Below are positions 46,316 to 54,595 of a stretch of DNA of 64,000 bases, piece by piece (position 1 is the stretch's first letter; each line of letters begins with the position of its first letter). The translations under genes and the position numbers were made by a program. The stretch covers positions 12,605 to 76,604 of the forward strand of contig NZ_JBDIAQ010000003.1 of NCBI RefSeq assembly GCF_039812505.1, in the 5' to 3' direction. Source of the DNA: Intrasporangium_A sp039812505. GTDB lineage: Bacteria > Actinomycetota > Actinomycetes > Actinomycetales > Dermatophilaceae. The notes beneath the pieces are model-generated. The model saw only the letters and a program-made list of their open reading frames with translations, had not been told where the DNA came from and made no database searches.

Positions 46316-46507
46316 ATGAGCGAACTGAGCGAGTACGAGTACCGGGTCCTGACCTTCGACCGGCACACCTCGAAGGCGGACGCGCGTCAGGCGGTCCGCG
46401 AGCACGCCGAGTACGGCCGCTGGGAGCTGGCTCGCTCGGTGATCTACGTCGGCGGGATCCGCCGGATGTGGCTGCGCCGCCGGATCATGCGCGTCCGGCG
46501 CACGTGA
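46316..46507 (+). CDS. DUF5703 family protein
   Basis: A 63-residue basic protein (SEYEYRVLTFDRHTSKADARQAVREHAEYGRWELARSV... ending in an Arg-rich tail), matching the small actinobacterial DUF5703 family. Function is unknown. ATG 46316 is preferred because CACAAT lies 7 bases upstream, similar to the leaderless pattern of neighbours; an in-frame ATG three codons earlier is possible. The much longer open frame upstream is a shadow. Confidence 0.8.
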   Translation: MSELSEYEYRVLTFDRHTSKADARQAVREHAEYGRWELARSVIYVGGIRRMWLRRRIMRVRRT

Positions 46508-46526
46508 CCGCGAGTCGGCGGCGTGC

Positions 46527-47861
46527 TCAGCAGCGTTGCAGGAAGTCGGTCAGCACGCGGGCCCCGAACTGCAGCCCGTCGACGGGCACCCGCTCGTCGA
46601 CGCCGTGGAACATCCCGACGAAGTCGAGCTCGCCCGGCAGCCGCAGCGGCGCGAAGCCGTAGCCGGTGATCCCCAGCCGGCCCAGGGCCTTGTTGTCGGT
46701 GCCGCCGGACAGGCAGTAGGGCAGTACCGCCGCGCCGGGGTCGGCGCGCATCAGGGCCTGCTTCATCGACTCGACGAGGTCGCCGTCCCACGGCGCCTGC
46801 AGCGCGACGTCCTCGTGCACCGTCTCGACCTCGACGAACTCCCCGGCGAGCTCTCGCAGCGTGTCGAACAGCTCGTCGCGGTGACCGGGCAGGTAGCGAC
46901 AGTCGAGCGCGGCCGTCGCCGTCTGCGGGATGACGTTGTGCTTGTAGCCGGCCTCGAGCATCGTCGGGTTGACGGTGTTGCGCAGCGTGCCCTCGACGAA
47001 ACCGCGCGCCGCGCCCAGGGCGGCCAGCAACGGGTCCGGCGCGTCGGCGGCATACGGTTTCCCGGTCAGCCGGCTCACCCCGTCGAGCAGGCCCCGGACG
47101 GAGGCGATGTACTGCCGCGGCCACTCGTGCGCGGCGATGCGCCCGAGGGCCTCGGCCAGGCGGACGACGGCGTTGGCGTCGTTGGGGACCGAGCCGTGCC
47201 CGGCGCGCCCGTGGGCGCGCAGTCGCAGCCAGGCCAGGCCCTTCTCGGCCGTCTGGAGCAGGTAGGCGCGCCGCGGCCCGGCGGGGGTGGGCAGGGTGAC
47301 GCTGAACCCGCCGACCTCGCTGACCGCCTCGGTGACGCCGTGCAGGACCTCGGGGTGGTGTTCGACCAGCCAGTGGCTGCCGTAGCTGCCCCCGGCCTCC
47401 TCGTCGGCGAAGAAGACGACCGTCAGGTCGCGGGCCGGCTTGGTCCCGGTGCGGGCCAGGGTGCGGACGGCGGCGAGCATCATGGCGTCCATGTCCTTCA
47501 TGTCGACCGCTCCGCGACCCCAGACGCAACCGTCGCGCTGCTCGGCCGCGAAGGGGTCGACCTGCCAGTCCGCCGCGTCGACCGGCACGACGTCGAGGTG
47601 TCCGTGCACGGCCAGCCCGGGCCGGGCCGGGTCGGCGCCCTCGATCCGCAGCGCGACGTTGGCACGACCGGGGCCGCTCTCGAAGAGCTGCGCCGTCAGG
47701 CCGACCTCGGCGAGCTCGCCCAGCACGTACTCGGCCGCAGCCCGCTCCCCCGGCCCGCTGCCGTCGCCGTAGTTCGAGGTGTCGATCCGGATCAGGTCGG
47801 AGCAGATCCGCACGACCTCGTCCTCGGGAGCGGACCCGGGCTGGGCTTCGCCGGTCGTCAT
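46527..47861 (-). CDS. M20 family metallopeptidase
   Basis: A 444-residue di-zinc hydrolase of the ArgE/DapE/CPG2 family. Metal ligands are visible: His88 and Asp90 (LAVHGHLDVVP), Asp120 (WGRGAVDMKD), Glu154/Glu155 (FADEEAGG) and the final His in VGMFHGVDERV. The dimerisation lid domain spans about residues 210-330. It probably cleaves dipeptides or acyl-amino acids. I chose MTTGEAQ at 47861, 6 bases after TACGCT. The open frame extends upstream without support. Confidence 0.94.
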   Translation of the reverse strand: MTTGEAQPGSAPEDEVVRICSDLIRIDTSNYGDGSGPGERAAAEYVLGELAEVGLTAQLFESGPGRANVALRIEGADPARPGLAVHGHLDVVPVDAADWQVDPFAAEQRDGCVWGRGAVDMKDMDAMMLAAVRTLARTGTKPARDLTVVFFADEEAGGSYGSHWLVEHHPEVLHGVTEAVSEVGGFSVTLPTPAGPRRAYLLQTAEKGLAWLRLRAHGRAGHGSVPNDANAVVRLAEALGRIAAHEWPRQYIASVRGLLDGVSRLTGKPYAADAPDPLLAALGAARGFVEGTLRNTVNPTMLEAGYKHNVIPQTATAALDCRYLPGHRDELFDTLRELAGEFVEVETVHEDVALQAPWDGDLVESMKQALMRADPGAAVLPYCLSGGTDNKALGRLGITGYGFAPLRLPGELDFVGMFHGVDERVPVDGLQFGARVLTDFLQRC

Positions 47862-47873
47862 CTGCCCAGCGTA
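47862..47873 (-). promoter_or_regulatory. Leaderless promoter -10 box of the M20 peptidase gene
   Basis: TACGCT (minus strand, 47868-47873) lies 6 bases from the ATG. Confidence 0.5.
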
Positions 47874-48010
47874 GGCGGACCCGGGCCGGCCCGCCCGGCC
47901 CCCGGTCGACCGGTTCGTGCTCGGGTCGATCGGTTCGTGCTCGGGCACGGCGTCGTGCTAACGTTTCTGCTCGCCGCAGGGCGCTCCACGAGGGTCCTGC
48001 ACATCACCTT

Positions 48011-48097
48011 GTCGGGGTGGCGGAATGGCAGACGCGCTAGCTTGAGGTGCTAGTGCCCTTAACGGGCGTGGGGGTTCAAGTCCCCCCCTCGACACCA
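48011..48097 (+). tRNA. tRNA-Leu (anticodon GAG)
   Basis: The acceptor stem GTCGGGG pairs with CCTCGAC (one G-U pair), with discriminator A at 48094 and an encoded CCA at 48095-48097. The anticodon arm is CTAGC-TTGAGGT-GCTAG, giving anticodon GAG, which reads CTC and CTT. A long variable arm (TGCCC-TTAA-GGGCG) marks it as a class II tRNA. The T-arm is GGGGG-TTCAAGT-CCCCC. Confidence 0.95.
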
Positions 48098-48134
48098 CGT
48101 GCTCCGAGTGGCGCGGCTGGGCTACTGACCGGTA

Positions 48135-48206
48135 GAACACAACAAGTCAGGGCGGGCGACCCGCGTCACGCTCGGCCGGCCGCCACCGGGCGGACTTGTC
48201 GTGTTC
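48135..48206. repeat. Inverted repeat downstream of tRNA-Leu
   Basis: GAACACAACAAGTC (48135-48148) and GACTTGTCGTGTTC (48193-48206) are complementary at 13 of 14 positions, separated by 44 GC-rich bases. It lies in the 200-bp gap between tRNA-Leu and the MFS gene. It may be a terminator-like fold or a regulator site. The rest of the gap shows only the MFS promoter. Confidence 0.6.
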
Positions 48207-48284
48207 TTCGGAGCGCCACCAGGGGCGCCGCGAGCCCGGGCAGCACGACTCCGTGCTGCGGCCGGCCCCACAACCCGGTACGCC

Positions 48285-48297
48285 TACGCTGACGCGC
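48285..48297 (+). promoter_or_regulatory. Leaderless promoter -10 box of the MFS gene
   Basis: TACGCT (48285-48290) lies 7 bases before the GTG at 48298. Confidence 0.5.
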
Positions 48298-49584
48298 GTG
48301 ACCTTCCTGCGCGCGCTCGTGTCACTGATGCACGGGCGCGGCTTCCGAAGGCTCTTCGCCGCCCGGGTGGTCTCGCAGGGCAGCGACGGCATCTTCGAGG
48401 TGGCCCTGGCCAGCTACGTGCTGTTCAACCCCGAGCAGGCGGCCGACCCAGAGGCGATCGCGGCGGCCTTCGCGGTCGTGCTGCTGCCCTACAGCGCGCT
48501 GGGGCCGTTCGCGGGCGTGCTGCTGGACCGGTGGCCGCGGCGCCGGGTCCTCGTCGTGAGCCAGCTGCTGCGGGCCGGGTCGATGGCGCTCGTCGCGCTC
48601 CTGGTCGCCGGCACGGACCTCGGTCCGGCCTTCTTCCTGGTCGTGCTGCTCGTCTTCTCGCTGAACCGCTTCGTCCTGGCGGGCTTCTCGGCGGCCCTGC
48701 CCCATGTCGTGGGCCGGGACGAGCTCGTCGGGGCGAACTCGGTCGCCCCCACCCTCGGCTCGCTCGCGTACGTCGTCGGCGGCGCGGTCGGGGCGGCCGT
48801 GCGCGCCCTCGGGTCGGATGCCGTCGTCGTGCTGGTCGCCGTGGGCGGCACGCTCACCGCGGCCTGGGTCGCCGCGCGGCTGCCCTTCGTCGGCCCCACC
48901 GGAGACCAGCCGGGACCGCGTCCCGGGCAGGTCGCGGCGGTGGTCGCACGCGGCTTCGTCGAGCTGGTCCACACCCTGCCGGTCCGCGGCTGGTTCGTGC
49001 TGGGCCTGGTGTTCCTCACGCGGGTGCCCTTCGGGCTGGTGCTGCTACAGGCGCTGCTGCTCTCGCGCGGGCCGTTCGCGGAGGCCGGCGGCACCGGCAT
49101 CCTGCGCTTCGGGCTGGCGGCCGGGGCCTCGGCGGTCGGCTTCGCCCTGGGCGCGTTCGTGACCCCCTGGCTGGCCGGCCGGTGGTCGCCCGTCCCGTAT
49201 GCCGCCGTCGCCCTCGCGCTCGCCGGTGCCGCGGCGCTCGGGCTGGGCTGGTGGCTGGCGCTCTGGAGCACCGCGCTGCTGGCCGCCCTGGTGTCCTTCG
49301 GTGCCCAGTCGGTCAAGATCTGCTGCGACTCCCTGATGCAGCGGCACGTCTCGGACGCGCTGCTGGGCCGGGCCTTCTCGGCCTACGACCTGGTCTACAA
49401 CGGCGGCCTGGTCGTGGCCGTGGCCCTCGGTGCGGCGCTGCTGCCGCCCAGCGGCCTGCTCGCCTGGCCGGTGCTGGTGATCGGCGCGGTCTGCGCGGTC
49501 GCGGCCGTCCGGGTAGTGCCGACGTGGCTGGCCGCCACCCGGGCGGACGGCCGCCGCGGGGCCGACGGCCAGGCTGCGGTGTGA
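48298..49584 (+). CDS. MFS transporter
   Basis: A 428-residue major-facilitator protein with about eleven to twelve helices. The loop GVLLDRWPRRRVLVVSQ between helices 2 and 3 is the MFS motif A, and FGAQSVKICCDSLMQRHVSDALLGRAFSAYD is a conserved segment after helix 10. The substrate is unknown. The GTG at 48298 is chosen since TACGCT is 7 bases upstream and a normal MFS N-terminus follows; the longer frame is not supported. Confidence 0.9.
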   Translation: MTFLRALVSLMHGRGFRRLFAARVVSQGSDGIFEVALASYVLFNPEQAADPEAIAAAFAVVLLPYSALGPFAGVLLDRWPRRRVLVVSQLLRAGSMALVALLVAGTDLGPAFFLVVLLVFSLNRFVLAGFSAALPHVVGRDELVGANSVAPTLGSLAYVVGGAVGAAVRALGSDAVVVLVAVGGTLTAAWVAARLPFVGPTGDQPGPRPGQVAAVVARGFVELVHTLPVRGWFVLGLVFLTRVPFGLVLLQALLLSRGPFAEAGGTGILRFGLAAGASAVGFALGAFVTPWLAGRWSPVPYAAVALALAGAAALGLGWWLALWSTALLAALVSFGAQSVKICCDSLMQRHVSDALLGRAFSAYDLVYNGGLVVAVALGAALLPPSGLLAWPVLVIGAVCAVAAVRVVPTWLAATRADGRRGADGQAAV

Positions 49585-49626
49585 GGGAGCCGCGGCCCGG
49601 CGCGGCGCGGGTCGGGCCCGGCGCAC

Positions 49627-49640
49627 TACGCTTGCATGTC
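49627..49640 (+). promoter_or_regulatory. Leaderless promoter -10 box of ilvA
   Basis: TACGCT (49627-49632) lies 8 bases before the ATG at 49641. Confidence 0.5.
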
Positions 49641-50864
49641 ATGGCATCACAGGCGCTGCCCGTCTCCGTCGACGACGTCCTGGCCGCCCGGCGGCTGCTC
49701 GAGGGTGTGGTCCGGCCGACCCCCCTGGAGCACAGCCGTGGCCTGAGCGAGCGTGTCGGCGCCGAGACCTACCTCAAGTGCGAGAACCTCCAGCGCGCCG
49801 GGTCGTTCAAGATCCGCGGCGCCTACAACCGCATGGCCCGGCTCAGCGACGCGGAGAAGGCCCGCGGCGTGGTCTGCGCCAGCGCGGGCAACCACGCCCA
49901 GGGCGTCGCGCTCGCCGCCCAGCTGCTGGGCCTGAAGGCGACCGTGTTCATGCCCGTCGGCGCCCCCCTGCCCAAGCTGCAGGCCACCCGGGGCTACGGC
50001 GCGCAGGTCGAGCTGTACGGCACGACCATCGACGACTGCCTCGTGAAGGCCAAGGAGTTCGAGCAGACCACCGGCGCCGTGCTGATCCACCCGTTCGACC
50101 ACGCCCACATCGTCGCCGGGGCGGGCACCTGCGGCCTCGAGATCCTCGAGCAGTGCCCCGACGTGCGGACCGTCATCGTCGGGACCGGCGGCGGCGGGCT
50201 GATCTCCGGCATCGCGACCGTGGTCAAGGCCCACCGGCCCGAGGTCACGGTCCTCGGGGTGCAGGCCGAACGCGCGGCGGCCTACCCGCCGTCGCTGGCC
50301 GCCGGCCACCCGGTGCCGCTGGCCAGGATGTCGACGATGGCCGACGGCATCGCCGTCGGGTGCCCCGGCGAGGTGCCCTACGCGATCGTCAGCCACCTGG
50401 TCGACGGCATCCGCACGGTCACCGAGGAGCAGTTCTCGCGGGCCGTGCTCTACCTGCTCGAGCGGGCCAAGCTCGTCGCCGAGCCGGCTGGGGCCGCCAG
50501 TGTGGCCGCGCTGCTCGACGCCGGCAAGGGCGCCTTCGAGGGCCCCGTGGTGGCCGTGTTGTCCGGCGGCAACATCGACCCGCTGCTGCTGCTGCGCATC
50601 ATCCGGCACGGCCTGACCGCGGCCGGTCGCTACCTGCAGTTCCGGGTCCGGGTGCCGGACCGGCCCGGCTCCCTGGCGGCCCTGCTCGACCACCTCGCCA
50701 AGGCCGAGGCCAACGTGCTGGAGATCGAGCACGTGCGCACCGTCGTCCCGCTCGGCATCGACGAGGTCGAGATCGGGGTGCGCGTGGAGACCAAGGGTGC
50801 CGAGCACGCCGCCGCGGTGATCGCGGACCTGCAGGCCCAGGGGTTCGACCCCCATCTCGACTGA
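49641..50864 (+). CDS. ilvA: Threonine ammonia-lyase (threonine dehydratase) with ACT domain
   Basis: A 407-residue PLP enzyme that deaminates threonine to 2-oxobutanoate. The PLP lysine is Lys57 (AGSFKIRGAYNRM). The phosphate-binding glycine loop is VGTGGGGLISG, and ASAGNHAQGVA is conserved. The C-terminal domain (about 325-407; VRVPDRPGSLAALLDHLAKAEANVLEIEH) is an ACT domain. The short form with a single ACT domain resembles either the biosynthetic or the catabolic enzyme; no ilv genes are nearby to decide. The open frame upstream is a shadow of the MFS gene. Confidence 0.94.
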   Translation: MASQALPVSVDDVLAARRLLEGVVRPTPLEHSRGLSERVGAETYLKCENLQRAGSFKIRGAYNRMARLSDAEKARGVVCASAGNHAQGVALAAQLLGLKATVFMPVGAPLPKLQATRGYGAQVELYGTTIDDCLVKAKEFEQTTGAVLIHPFDHAHIVAGAGTCGLEILEQCPDVRTVIVGTGGGGLISGIATVVKAHRPEVTVLGVQAERAAAYPPSLAAGHPVPLARMSTMADGIAVGCPGEVPYAIVSHLVDGIRTVTEEQFSRAVLYLLERAKLVAEPAGAASVAALLDAGKGAFEGPVVAVLSGGNIDPLLLLRIIRHGLTAAGRYLQFRVRVPDRPGSLAALLDHLAKAEANVLEIEHVRTVVPLGIDEVEIGVRVETKGAEHAAAVIADLQAQGFDPHLD

Positions 50865-50886
50865 GGCGAGCCGCCAGGCCGACGCG

Positions 50887-51654
50887 GTGCTCCCCCGGAT
50901 CAGCGCCACCCGCTACGTGACCCCGCTGCGGGAGGGCGGCTCGCTGCCGGGCATCGTGGAGGCGAGCGACTGCGGCACCTACGTGCTGAAGTTCCGGGGG
51001 GCCGGGCAGGGCCTGAAGGTGCTCGTCGCCGAGGTCGTCGTCGCCCGCCTCGCCCGGCTCGTGCAGGTCGCCGTCCCCGACCTCGCCGTCGTCGAGCTGG
51101 ACGAGCGGATCGCCCGGTACGAGGCGGACGAGGAGGTGCAGGACCTGCTGACCGCCTCGGTCGGCACCAACCTCGGGGTCGACTTCCTGCCCGGCGCGTT
51201 CGGCTACGACGGGTCCCGGCCACCCTCGGCCGACCTGGCCGAACGGATCGTCTGGCTCGACGCGCTGACCGCGAACGTCGACCGGACCTGGTCCAACCCG
51301 AACCTGCTGGTGTGGCACGGCCGGACCTATGCGATCGACCACGGCGCCGCGCTCTACTTCCACCACTCGTGGCCGAGCCGGCCCCCGGACCCGGACCGGT
51401 TCGCCGCCCAGCCGTTCGACGCGAGCCGGCACGTGCTGCGCGACGTCGCCGGCGACGTGGCGGCCCGGCACGCCGACCTGTCCGCGCAGCTGACCCCGGC
51501 CGCGGTTCGCGCGGCCGTCGGGGCGGTCCCGGACGGCTGGCTCGAGCCGACGCCCTGGCTCACGGACCCCGCGGCGGTGCGAGCGGCATACGTGACGATG
51601 CTGCTGACCCGCCTGCAGGACCCGCACGCCTGGCTGCCGGGAGGCCCGCGGTGA
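50887..51654 (+). CDS. HipA-like kinase family protein
   Basis: A 255-residue protein with HipA/PI3K-like catalytic motifs: YVLKFRGAGQG (ATP lysine), LTANVDRTWSNPNLLV (Asp132, Asn137) and TYAIDHGAALYF (Asp151). It starts at GTG and lies 22 bases after ilvA. It overlaps a DUF3037 gene by 4 bases. Such HipA-DUF3037 pairs are widespread and of unknown function. HipA kinases phosphorylate aminoacyl-tRNA synthetases or other proteins, but the target here is unknown. Confidence 0.88.
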   Translation: MLPRISATRYVTPLREGGSLPGIVEASDCGTYVLKFRGAGQGLKVLVAEVVVARLARLVQVAVPDLAVVELDERIARYEADEEVQDLLTASVGTNLGVDFLPGAFGYDGSRPPSADLAERIVWLDALTANVDRTWSNPNLLVWHGRTYAIDHGAALYFHHSWPSRPPDPDRFAAQPFDASRHVLRDVAGDVAARHADLSAQLTPAAVRAAVGAVPDGWLEPTPWLTDPAAVRAAYVTMLLTRLQDPHAWLPGGPR

Positions 51655-52064
51655 AGGCCTACGAGTACGTCGTGCTGCGGTTCGTCCCGCGCGTGGACCG
51701 CGAGGAGTTCGTCAACGTCGGCATCGTGCTGCACAGCCAGGACGCCGGCTTCCTCGACGCCCGCTGGGAGGTCGACGAGCAGCGCCTGGGCGCCTTCGCG
51801 CCGGGCTGCGACCTGGCGGCGGTGCGGGCCGCGCTCGAGCGCATCCGGGCGGTGTGCCGAGGACAGATCGGCCGGGGCCTGCCGACCTTGGAACGGCCGG
51901 GACAGCGCTTCGGCTGGATCGCCGCGCCACGGTCGACGGTGGTCCAGCCCGGGCCCGTGCACGGCGGGGTGACCGAGGACCCGGCGCGCGAGATCGAGCG
52001 GCTGCTGGAGCGCTACGTCGGACCGGAGCGGCCGTCGGGCGGTCCCGGGCTTACCATCGGGTGA
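51651..52064 (+). CDS. DUF3037 family protein
   Basis: A 137-residue protein (KAYEYVVLRFVPRVDREEFVNVGIVLH, then ERIRAVCRGQ and RFGWIAAPRSTVVQPGPVHGGVT). It is of the DUF3037 family, which almost always follows a HipA-like gene. It starts at GTG 51651 inside the kinase stop (GTGA), so the two are translated together. It is possibly a modulator or substrate of the kinase, by inference only. Confidence 0.88.
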   Translation: MKAYEYVVLRFVPRVDREEFVNVGIVLHSQDAGFLDARWEVDEQRLGAFAPGCDLAAVRAALERIRAVCRGQIGRGLPTLERPGQRFGWIAAPRSTVVQPGPVHGGVTEDPAREIERLLERYVGPERPSGGPGLTIG

Positions 52065-52081
52065 CATGCGGAGGTGCGGTG

Positions 52082-52564
52082 ATGAGCAGACGCGGCGAGC
52101 ACCACACCCGGCCGGACCGGTTGTCGGGTGACCAGTTCGCCCTGCTCTTCACCTTCCGGCGGGCGATGCTGCAGTTCACGAAGTGGAGCGAGCAGCGGGT
52201 GCGCAAGGCCGGCCTCACCCCGCAGCAGTACCTGCTGCTGCTCGCCGTGCGGGCCCGCACCGCCGACTCGCCGCCGAGCGTCGGCGACCTGGCCGGCGAG
52301 CTGCTGATCCGGCCCAACAGCGCGATCGAGCTGGTCAACCGGGCCGAGTCGCTCGGCCTCGTCAGCCGGCAGCGGGACACTCGTGACCAGCGGGTCGTGC
52401 GGGTGACCCTCACCGGCAAGGCCCACCAGATGCTCGACGGGCTCGCCGCCGCGCACCTGGCCGAGCTCGAGCGCGCGGCCGAGTCCCTCAGCATCTCCGA
52501 GGACTTTCTCACCACTCTCTCAGCGAAGTACCTCGGCGCCGGCGATACGCAAACCGGGCAGTGA
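52082..52564 (+). CDS. MarR family transcriptional regulator
   Basis: A 160-residue winged-helix regulator. The helices (FALLFTFRRAMLQFTKWSEQRVRK, LTPQQYLLLLAV), the recognition part NSAIELVNRAESLGLVSRQRD and the wing RVVRVTLTGKA are typical of MarR. GGAGG lies 8 bases before the ATG. It is immediately upstream of the hopanoid operon and may control it through the repeated 15-mers in the 125-bp gap. Confidence 0.92.
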   Translation: MSRRGEHHTRPDRLSGDQFALLFTFRRAMLQFTKWSEQRVRKAGLTPQQYLLLLAVRARTADSPPSVGDLAGELLIRPNSAIELVNRAESLGLVSRQRDTRDQRVVRVTLTGKAHQMLDGLAAAHLAELERAAESLSISEDFLTTLSAKYLGAGDTQTGQ

Positions 52565-52582
52565 TCGACCGCGATTTGCGGG

Positions 52583-52588
52583 TATAAC
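52583..52588 (+). promoter_or_regulatory. Candidate -10 box for the hopanoid operon
   Basis: TATAAC is the only strongly AT-rich hexamer between the MarR stop and dxs. It lies about 14 bases before the first repeated 15-mer, so a MarR protein bound there would overlap the start of transcription. Confidence 0.4.
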
Positions 52589-52601
52589 CTCGAGATAGAT
52601 C

Positions 52602-52648
52602 GCATCCCGATGTAATCACGTCTGGATGTGGTGGCATCCCGATGTAAT
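52602..52648. promoter_or_regulatory. Two direct copies of a 15-mer upstream of dxs
   Basis: GCATCCCGATGTAAT occurs at 52602-52616 and 52634-52648, 32 bases (about three helical turns) apart. The core CATC-CC-GATG is itself an inverted repeat. A further GGATG...CATCC pair lies between the copies. The site is between marR and the hopanoid operon. Confidence 0.55.
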
Positions 52649-52689
52649 GGTCGCGGCCCCGACACGGCCGTGGTCGGAGCGGAGGCGCA

Positions 52690-54588
52690 GTGTCGGTTCT
52701 GGAGACCATCAGCGGCCCGGAGGACCTCGGCAGGCTCGACCCGGAGGAGCTGGCTCGGCTGGCGGCGGAGATCCGCCAGGTCCTGGTCGAGACCGTCTGT
52801 TCCACCGGGGGCCATCTCGGCCCCAACCTCGGCGTGGTCGAGCTGACGATCGCGCTGCACCGCGTGTTCGACTCGCCGCGCACCCCGATCGTCTTCGACA
52901 CCGGGCACCAGTCGTACGTGCACAAGCTGCTGACCGGGCGGCTGCCCGGCTTCGCCTCGCTGCGCCAGGCCGGTGGGCTGTCCGGCTACCCCAAGCGGTC
53001 CGAGTCGGCGCACGACCTGGTGGAGAACTCGCACGCCTCGACCGCGCTGGCCTACGCCGACGGGCTGAGCCGGGCGATCGCCGGCCGCGGCGGCACCGAG
53101 CCGGTGGTGGCGGTGATCGGCGACGGGGCGCTGACCGGCGGGCTGGCCTGGGAGGGTCTGAACAACATCGGCTCGTCCGGGCGGCGCGTCGTGGTGGTGC
53201 TCAACGACAACGACCGCTCCTACGCCCCGACCGTCGGCGGGCTGCCCGAGCACCTGGGCCGACTCCGGGACCGGACCGGCTACGCGGGCATCGTGGCCCG
53301 GCTCGGTGGCGCCGGCGCGCCGGGCCCGGACGGTGCGTCCGGTCCTGCCCACCGGTCGCGCGCCGCGTCCGGGGTGAGCCTGTTCCAGTCGATGGGCCTG
53401 GACTACCTCGGCCCGGTCGACGGGCACGACCTGACCGCCCTCGAGAGCGCCCTGGGCCGGGCGCGGGCGCACGAGCGCCCGGTCGTGGTGCACGTGCGCA
53501 CCGAGAAGGGGCACGGCTACCTGCCCGCCGTGCTGGACGAGGCCGACCACCTGCACGCGGTCGGCGTGATCGACCCGGCCACGGGCGCGCCGCGCAAGCC
53601 CGCCGCCCGGACCTGGACCGACGTGTTCGGGGCCGCTCTGGCCGACCTGGCCGAGCGGCGGCCGGACATCGTCGCGATCAGCGCGGCCATGGTCGGGCCC
53701 ACCGGGCTGCGCACGCTGGCCGCGCGCCACCCGGAGCGCTGCGTCGACGTCGGCATCGCCGAGCAGCAGGCGCTGGTCAGCGCCAGCGGGATGGCGATGG
53801 GCGGGCTGCACCCGGTCGTGGCGCTCTACTCGACGTTCATGCACCGCGCGTTCGACCAGACCCTGATGGACGCGGGCCTGCACGGGCTGCCGGTCACGCT
53901 CGTGCTGGACCGGGCCGGCATCACCGGACCCGACGGCCCGAGCCACCACGGGCTGTGGGACCTGACCCTGCTGGGGGCCGTGCCCGGGATGCGCGTCGCG
54001 GCCCCACGCGACGCCGCCTCGCTGGTCGAGGAGCTCGGCGAGGCCGTGGCGCACGTCGGGCCGAGCGCGCTGCGCTTCCCCAAGGCCGCTGCCGCCGACG
54101 CGCTGCCGGCGCTCGACCGGATCGCCGGGATGGACCTGCTGCGCCGCGCCCCCGACCCGCACGTGCTGCTGCTGGCGGTCGGTGCGCTGGCCGGCGCCGC
54201 GGTGGCGGCCGCCGACCGGCTGCTGGCCGACGGGGTGCGCTGCACGGTGCTGGACCCGCGCTGGGTGCTGCCGGTCAACGCGGCCCTGCCCGACCTGGCC
54301 GCCGAGCACGACCTGGTCGTGACCGTCGAGGACGGCCTGCGCGGCGCCGGGGTCGGGGCCCGGGTCGCCCGCGCGGTCGCGGACGCGGACGTCGAGACGC
54401 CCGTGCGCGTGCTCGGGGTGCCGGACCAGTATGTCGCCCACGGCACCCGCGCGAGCATCCTGCACGACTTCGGCCTGGACGCCGACGGGGTCGCCACCAC
54501 GGTCGCGACGGCACTGGCCGGCACGACCGGGGTGGGCGGCATACGCCACCGGGTCGCGGCCGGCCGGCGCGTCCGGAAGCCGGCGTGA
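52690..54588 (+). CDS. dxs: 1-deoxy-D-xylulose-5-phosphate synthase
   Basis: A 632-residue thiamine-diphosphate enzyme, the first step of the MEP isoprenoid pathway. Conserved His42 (GGHLGPNLG) and His73 (DTGHQSYVHK) are present. The ThDP/Mg motif is GDGALTGGLAWEGLNN, and the transketolase-like C-terminal half (CVDVGIAEQQALVSASGMA, LDRAGITGPDGPSHHG) follows. GTG start with GGAGG 4 bases upstream. It heads the hopanoid operon and probably provides extra precursor; the genome may hold a second dxs elsewhere. Confidence 0.96.
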   Translation: MSVLETISGPEDLGRLDPEELARLAAEIRQVLVETVCSTGGHLGPNLGVVELTIALHRVFDSPRTPIVFDTGHQSYVHKLLTGRLPGFASLRQAGGLSGYPKRSESAHDLVENSHASTALAYADGLSRAIAGRGGTEPVVAVIGDGALTGGLAWEGLNNIGSSGRRVVVVLNDNDRSYAPTVGGLPEHLGRLRDRTGYAGIVARLGGAGAPGPDGASGPAHRSRAASGVSLFQSMGLDYLGPVDGHDLTALESALGRARAHERPVVVHVRTEKGHGYLPAVLDEADHLHAVGVIDPATGAPRKPAARTWTDVFGAALADLAERRPDIVAISAAMVGPTGLRTLAARHPERCVDVGIAEQQALVSASGMAMGGLHPVVALYSTFMHRAFDQTLMDAGLHGLPVTLVLDRAGITGPDGPSHHGLWDLTLLGAVPGMRVAAPRDAASLVEELGEAVAHVGPSALRFPKAAAADALPALDRIAGMDLLRRAPDPHVLLLAVGALAGAAVAAADRLLADGVRCTVLDPRWVLPVNAALPDLAAEHDLVVTVEDGLRGAGVGARVARAVADADVETPVRVLGVPDQYVAHGTRASILHDFGLDADGVATTVATALAGTTGVGGIRHRVAAGRRVRKPA

Positions 54589-54595
54589 GGTCGCG

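Noticed and set aside
48135..48206. Phage attachment site at tRNA-Leu
   Set aside because: There is no duplicated tRNA 3' end, integrase or prophage gene in the window.
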